Assembly: GCA_017880715.1 (NCBI GenBank)
Contig: JADGRT010000246.1
Span: 1-5,184 of the forward strand
DNA from: Verrucomicrobiia bacterium
Lineage (GTDB): Bacteria; Verrucomicrobiota; Verrucomicrobiia; Limisphaerales; UBA1319
Reading direction: 5' to 3'
DNA length: 5,184 nucleotides
A model generated the notes under the pieces. It was not told the DNA's origin. It ran no database searches and saw nothing but the letters and a program-made list of their open reading frames with translations. This document shows, in pieces, positions 1-3,157 of the stretch (the stretch's first letter is position 1; the number at the start of each line of letters is the position of its first letter). The translations under genes and the position numbers were made by a program.

Positions 1-920
1 TTCTTCACGCGGCGGTCTTCCCCCGAATGGAAGGTCAAAATGGCCACCCGCGCCCCCGGCTTCAGACATCCTGGCAAGAACCGCAAAAACGTTTCCAGGG
101 CGCTGAACTCATCGTTGACGGCAATCCGCAAGGCTTGAAACACGCGGCGAATCGGCGCATCGCCTGCCAGTTCCCGCTCCCGTTCCGGCAAAACAGCCAG
201 TGCCTCCCGGATGGCGGCGGTCAGCTCGTCGGTGGTTTGGATCGGCCTGCTCGCCTGTGCGCGCAGAATCTGTTTTGCCAGCAGATCGGCCAGCGGTTCA
301 TCGGAATACTCCGTCAGCAACTCCGCCAGATCGTCGGCTTTCACCGTTGCCAAAAAAGCGGACGCAGGCTGTCCCTTGTTCGGGTTCATGCGCAGGTCCA
401 GCGGGCCGGCGAGCTTGAAGGAAAAACCACGGGTCGGATTGTCCAGTTGCATCGACGAACAGCCCAGGTCGGCCAAAACCATGTCAACACCCGCCACGCG
501 ATGGGCGCCCAACACTCGCGACAAACCGGCAAAATTCGAGTGGACAACGACCAGCGCCTCCTGGGGAATCCCGGCTAGGCGGAGGCGCGCCTCGGTTTTC
601 GGAAGTTCCAAGGGATCGACATCGAGTCCGAAAAGCTGCCCGCCGGGCAAAAGGCGCTGCAATATCTCCTGCGCATGACCGCCATAACCCAGGGTGGCAT
701 CGACGGCAATCTCACCTGGTTTGGGATCCAGTATTTCCAGCACTTCCCGCAAGCAGATGGGGCGATGCATCCCGGCTGGCGTTCTTCCGGATGCCAGGAC
801 TTTCTCGACCGCATCTGGATATTTGCCCGGGTTCAGTTCCTTGTATTTCTCCTGGAAACTGCGCGGGTGCGTGCCGCGATAGCGCGGCCGGCGTTTGGGT
901 TTTTCCGGGGGCAAATCCAT
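1..920 (-). CDS. rsmH: 16S rRNA (cytosine-1402-N4)-methyltransferase, RsmH/MraW family, C-terminus cut off by window edge
   Basis: RsmH proteins use SAM to methylate N4 of C1402 in the decoding centre of 16S rRNA in the cytoplasm. The reading frame is open for 306 codons without a break. Seen: the SAM-binding loop IAVDATLGYGGHA (71-83), LDVDP (99-103), LADLGCSSMQLD (149-160), RGFSF (164-168), PLDLRM (173-178), RRVFQALRIAVNDE (258-271) and FHSGEDRRVK (297-306). All are RsmH hallmarks in the right order. The N-terminus carries about 50 extra basic and polar residues (RYRGTHPRSF, EKYKEL, SGRTPAGMHRPI) before the usual start of the family. From memory, this extension together with FHSGEDR in place of FHSLEDR marks a stand-alone RsmH subgroup rather than the copy in the mraZ-mraW-ftsL cell-division cluster. 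No dcw gene is next to it here. The ATG at 920 is the only start: no ATG, GTG or TTG lies between it and an in-frame TGA near 968. There is no clear Shine-Dalgarno. Roughly 30-40 residues should lie beyond the edge. The family call is firm; paralogue status is inference. Confidence 0.95.
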   Translation of the reverse strand, partial: MDLPPEKPKRRPRYRGTHPRSFQEKYKELNPGKYPDAVEKVLASGRTPAGMHRPICLREVLEILDPKPGEIAVDATLGYGGHAQEILQRLLPGGQLFGLDVDPLELPKTEARLRLAGIPQEALVVVHSNFAGLSRVLGAHRVAGVDMVLADLGCSSMQLDNPTRGFSFKLAGPLDLRMNPNKGQPASAFLATVKADDLAELLTEYSDEPLADLLAKQILRAQASRPIQTTDELTAAIREALAVLPERERELAGDAPIRRVFQALRIAVNDEFSALETFLRFLPGCLKPGARVAILTFHSGEDRRVK

Positions 921-924
921 GAAT

Positions 925-1114
925 AAGTCTATGCTCTTGACGCTTGTTGGCGAGTCTCCACATTTTCAGAAAACCGCATGGGCGCCCTTACCTTAACCGT
1001 TGGTGGGTAGGGCGGTGCTGCGGCGCCGCCCAAATATTAGGGCTGAGCGGCAGCTCAGCCCTACCAGTTCATGGAGAGAAACGGCTCGAACAAGCGTCAA
1101 ATGCATAGCTCCAC
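925..1114. repeat. Putative MITE-like element with terminal inverted arms, between the kinase gene and rsmH
   Basis: The arm at 929-954 and the arm at 1085-1108 are inverted copies. Read in the same sense, they share CTATGC, then TTGACGCTTGTT, then CGAG, with two substitutions and a 2-nt gap (22 identical positions). The octamer CCATGAAT occurs as a direct repeat just outside, at 917-924 and 1115-1122, as a target-site duplication would. The left octamer contains the rsmH start codon on the minus strand. Two hairpins (1006-1065) sit in the middle. There is no coding capacity. Direct abutment of the octamers on the arms is imperfect, with gaps of 4 and 6 nt, so the exact ends are uncertain. 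Paired regulator sites or an inverted duplication of a gene leader could also explain the arms. Confidence 0.4.
1006..1065. repeat. Head-to-head pair of REP/BIME-like hairpins
   Basis: Hairpin A on the plus strand starts GGTA. It has a 9-bp stem, GGGCGGTGC (1010-1018) against GCGCCGCCC (1023-1031), with one G-T wobble, and a TGCG loop. Hairpin B has a 9-bp stem, GGGCTGAGC (1040-1048) against GCTCAGCCC (1053-1061), extended to 11 bp by flanking TA. Read on the minus strand, hairpin B has the same GGTA leader and a TGCC loop. The two copies share the leader, stem length, loop type and an AT-rich spacer (1032-1039), but differ at several stem positions with pairing kept. This is the architecture of paired REP elements. 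It lies 93 nt past the kinase stop codon and could end or stabilise that transcript. No U-tract follows, so it is not a classical intrinsic terminator. Confidence 0.75.
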
Positions 1115-1157
1115 CCATGAATTGATGGCTGCGAGCGTCATCTTAAGTTCATGACCA

Positions 1158-2306
1158 CTAAGCCGTCGGCGAAATCGGCAGGTTGATGAAAAAGGTGGTT
1201 CCCTGTTCCGGCGTGGTTTGAAAGCGCACCGTGCCTTTCAAATACCGCTCGGTCAGCAATTTGATGCTATAAGTTCCCAAGCCGCGGCCGTGCCCCTTGG
1301 TGGAGAAGGAACGGCTGAAAACCTGCAATTGAACGTCGCGGGGCATAAAGGTCGGGTTTTGCACCCAGAACTGCAGCGAACCGTCGATCCGATCGCAACC
1401 CACTGTCACCGTCTCTCCTTGTGGGACGGCTTCCAAGGCGTTCTTGATCAAATTACCCAAGACCCGTTTTAACAAAATGGGATCGTTGGAGAACCCAGCC
1501 GCCACCGTTTTCGGTGAAAGACAAAGCTGCCGGGCGCGGCTGACGGGGTGGTTTTGGTAGAGGCTGACAACTTCCTTCAGAATCTCGTCCGAGCGGATCG
1601 GAACGCGGGTGGCGCTATACTCATTACACTCGGCGGCCGCCAAATCTTTCTGGGCCAAAACCTCTTCAACCATGTCGTTCAGAGTGACGCGGGCCAGTTC
1701 CAGGTCTTTTTGCATGGCCGGTGGCGCCGTCTCTTTCATGAGGTCCATCAGTCCCACCAGCCCGCCGGCCGAGTTGATCAGATTGTGGAAGAAAATCCGT
1801 TCCAGGACTTGGCGTCGTTTCAGGTGGCTGATGTCAATCACCGACACCAGCGAGTACAACTCGTCATGGTGGTGGAATGGAGTGGCGACCACCATCAAAT
1901 CCATGGCTGCGGACTGACAATTGATCATTCGCGTGATCCGGCATTCCTCCACCCCGCGTTGTCCCTGGAGACTTTTCAGAATGGCTTTGACCGCGCCGCA
2001 CTGGGAGCAGAATTCGGTTGTGCCGCATCCGCCCGCCTTTTCCCGGGCGTGAATGCAATCCAGCGCTTCTCCGGGCCGCAAGCCAAGGATTCGCTCATAC
2101 TCTTGGGCCGACATCAGACTGAGCAGGTTGTCGCTGGCAAAGACAATCTGGCGCTGCTGATTCAGAATCAGGACGACATTCTGCATCGCATTCAGCAGCG
2201 TGCGCGCTTCGTTCGATTCCGCAACGTCGGCCGCCTGGCGTTGGACCACCTCGATCGACACCCGCTCGGCTGGGGCAAATTCAGTTAGGGGGATTGCATT
2301 CCGCAT
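1158..2306 (-). CDS. Orphan PAS-domain sensor histidine kinase with a four-cysteine motif
   Basis: A 382-residue, probably cytoplasmic kinase; no transmembrane or signal segment is visible. Residues 35-160 form a PAS-type sensor region (NAMQNVVLILNQQRQIVFAS at 39-58) with clustered cysteines C84, C94, C100 and C103 (CIHA, GGCGTTEFCSQCGA). This could bind a metal or sense redox state (inference). The dimerisation and phosphoacceptor helix is ERIFFHNLINSAGGLVGL (169-186), with H174. The residue after it is N, where most kinases have D or E. The ATPase domain shows the N-box NLIKNALEAV (285-294), the F-box-like FSRSFSTKG (330-338) and the G2 loop GRGLGTYS (340-347). The usual DxGxG G1 box is replaced by WVQNPTFMP (314-322). 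The protein ends at the typical GTTFFINLP strand, and no receiver domain is fused or adjacent, so the partner is unknown. The ATG at 2306 is the only good start; an in-frame TAG lies about 20 codons upstream. The Shine-Dalgarno is weak. An 18-bp palindrome lies 12 nt upstream. Confidence 0.93.
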   Translation of the reverse strand: MRNAIPLTEFAPAERVSIEVVQRQAADVAESNEARTLLNAMQNVVLILNQQRQIVFASDNLLSLMSAQEYERILGLRPGEALDCIHAREKAGGCGTTEFCSQCGAVKAILKSLQGQRGVEECRITRMINCQSAAMDLMVVATPFHHHDELYSLVSVIDISHLKRRQVLERIFFHNLINSAGGLVGLMDLMKETAPPAMQKDLELARVTLNDMVEEVLAQKDLAAAECNEYSATRVPIRSDEILKEVVSLYQNHPVSRARQLCLSPKTVAAGFSNDPILLKRVLGNLIKNALEAVPQGETVTVGCDRIDGSLQFWVQNPTFMPRDVQLQVFSRSFSTKGHGRGLGTYSIKLLTERYLKGTVRFQTTPEQGTTFFINLPISPTA

Positions 2307-2318
2307 ATTAATGGGCAG

Positions 2319-2336
2319 GACCTTGGCGCCAAGGTC
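2319..2336. promoter_or_regulatory. 18-bp perfect palindrome in the kinase leader, possible operator
   Basis: GACCTTGGCGCCAAGGTC is a perfect palindrome with no spacer. It ends 12 nt before the ATG of the kinase gene and lies where a ribosome-binding site or early transcribed leader would be. A dimeric repressor bound here, or a hairpin in the mRNA, would affect expression of the kinase. The function is inferred from position and symmetry only. Confidence 0.45.
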
Positions 2337-2350
2337 TCCAGCCGGAAACC

Positions 2351-2378
2351 ACTCTAGGCCCTAATCCACGACTGGCAA
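2351..2378 (-). promoter_or_regulatory. Weak sigma70-like promoter candidate for the kinase gene
   Basis: On the minus strand, TTGCCA (2373-2378) and TAGAGT (2351-2356) are separated by 16 nt. Each box is an imperfect match. Transcription would start about 8 nt ahead of the 18-bp palindrome, putting the palindrome at the start of the leader. In GC-rich DNA such matches are common by chance. Confidence 0.22.
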
Positions 2379-2436
2379 CGGGAAACTGCTTCGGGAGAAC
2401 CAGACGAAAAAAGCGTGAATCAAACGGGGTCTTGTT

Positions 2437-2502
2437 CGTCCTCGTCCTTCGGCCTTCGGCCTCGATTCTGAACGGGAATATCGAGGACGAAGGACGAGGA
2501 CG
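2437..2502. repeat. Long imperfect hairpin of GACGAG/CTCGTC repeats
   Basis: The left arm CGTCCTCGTCCTTCG (2437-2451) pairs perfectly over 15 bp with CGAAGGACGAGGACG (2488-2502). An inner 7-bp stem, CCTCGAT (2460-2466) with ATCGAGG (2480-2486), follows after a bulge on the left arm (2452-2459, GC-rich and itself self-complementary with its flanks). The loop is 2467-2479. Further GAGGACGA units continue to about 2510. The period-6 hexamer units and the symmetry suggest a mobile or expanding intergenic palindrome rather than coding sequence. No T-tract follows, so it is unlikely to be a simple terminator. Confidence 0.7.
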
Positions 2503-2669
2503 AGGACGATGGAATACAGAGTCGCGCTCGGTTTGGCGGCCTTGGCAATGCCATCTGCTCAAATCGTCATCGGAAAGCGCCAGAGGACTCTCATCTTTAC
2601 CGCCAAAAGATTCGACTAGATAAATTTTTCGATTCGGCTGGGCTGAGCCGATGCTAGACGCCGTACACA

Positions 2670-2824
2670 TGTGGACGCTGGATCAGTAAAGCGATCCTGC
2701 AACGAATCACCGCTAGAACGCTGGAGCCCGAGCCACCTCCACGCCAGGAATTGCTCCAGGAATTTTGCCGACGCAACGACTGGCGTAATCGCAAAGGCGA
2801 GCTTTGTCTCAGCTCAGCCAATGT
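2670..2824 (+). pseudogene. 5' remnant of a DUF4338-type transposase gene, opposite orientation to the main copy
   Basis: The plus-strand frame through 2745 reads AILQRITARTLEP, then QELLQEFCRRNDWRNRKGEL and CLSSANV. This is the N-terminal helix-turn-helix-like region of the transposase encoded on the other strand at the right edge of the window. Bases 2744-2824 match the reverse complement of 5104-5184 at 75 of 81 positions. Four of the six differences are silent and two change residues (T to N, V to L), so the two copies diverged while still coding. Similarity stops sharply after 2824. Upstream, the same frame is open back to a TAG at 2655-2657 but has no in-frame ATG. A one-base shift would join it to the ATG at 2669-2671, so the start may be damaged. 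The rest of the gene is missing here. The upstream part (2670-2743) probably shows what the N-terminus of the main copy looks like beyond the window. Confidence 0.8.
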
Positions 2825-2887
2825 TCTTCATTTGGATAAAATGTTGCCTGCTGCTTTTGGGCGCGGCTGGTGTTTGGTCCGTGGAGG

Positions 2888-3157
2888 CTAACCCGGCTTG
2901 CAGCGGTCTTCCTTGGCGGGCGTCTTTTTTCGCGCGCCCTCCTTTTTGATTCTTTCCCAGTTCACCAGGGTGTTCAAAATCAGCAGGCCCCGAGCCATTA
3001 GGTCTGGCCCTGGATGGCCGTCGGCTTTGCGTGCCCAGAACCCCCCAAGCATCGCCACCAGCAAGTTGGCTTCGAAGAGCGTCAGCGGGGCGGGGACTGG
3101 CTGGCCGGCCATCTCCTGGGACGCATCGGTCGAGGGTGCGGGTTCAAGCCCTGGCGT
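2888..3157 (-). pseudogene. Frameshifted C-terminal tail of the transposase (+1 frame, 89 codons)
   Basis: In the +1 frame relative to the main transposase, codons 3157 down to 2891 encode LTLFEANLLVAMLGGFWARK, ADGHPGPDLMARGLL and NTLVNWERIKK, ending in a lysine-rich tail before TAG (2888-2890). The LGGFxxRKxDGxPG pattern is the usual C-terminal end of IS4/Tn5-type transposases. It normally continues directly from the YTPEEIAILEV segment, which here ends the main frame. The tail frame is closed by TAA overlapping the start of the A9 run, so the join must occur between that run and the TGA at 3144-3146. Removing one A gives EVLKK-TPGLEP and a product of about 764 visible residues. An internal ATG at 3112 exists, but I see no reason to expect a separate protein. 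Confidence 0.82.

Larger units (their letters stand above)
2307..2657. other. Non-coding intergenic stretch upstream of the kinase gene
   Basis: This stretch holds the palindrome at 2319-2336, the weak promoter candidate and the hairpin at 2437-2502. A small hairpin, TCGGCT (2634-2639) with AGCCGA (2646-2651), lies close to the beginning of the transposase remnant and may belong to the end of that element. I see no convincing gene: the open frames crossing it run through the repeat and give low-complexity, arginine-rich translations. Confidence 0.6.

Noticed and set aside
27..678. Plus-strand open frames of 183 and 155 codons opposite rsmH
   Set aside because: They overlap each other in different frames and are antisense to a fully conserved RsmH sequence.
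1548..2288. 246-codon plus-strand open frame opposite the kinase gene
   Set aside because: It mirrors the kinase codons. The minus strand shows intact PAS, H-box, N-box and G2 motifs; the plus-strand product shows nothing recognisable.
1158..2306. Two-component operon of the kinase with a response regulator
   Set aside because: No receiver or output-domain gene lies on either side: rsmH follows after 237 nt and non-coding DNA precedes.
2308..2670. 120-codon minus-strand open frame directly upstream of the kinase
   Set aside because: It runs through the GACGAG hairpin and the kinase leader, has an arginine- and proline-rich low-complexity translation, and resembles no family I know.
2671..2949. 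92-codon plus-strand open frame
   Set aside because: It lies out of frame over the transposase remnant and runs antisense into the transposase tail; the remnant frame explains the sequence better.
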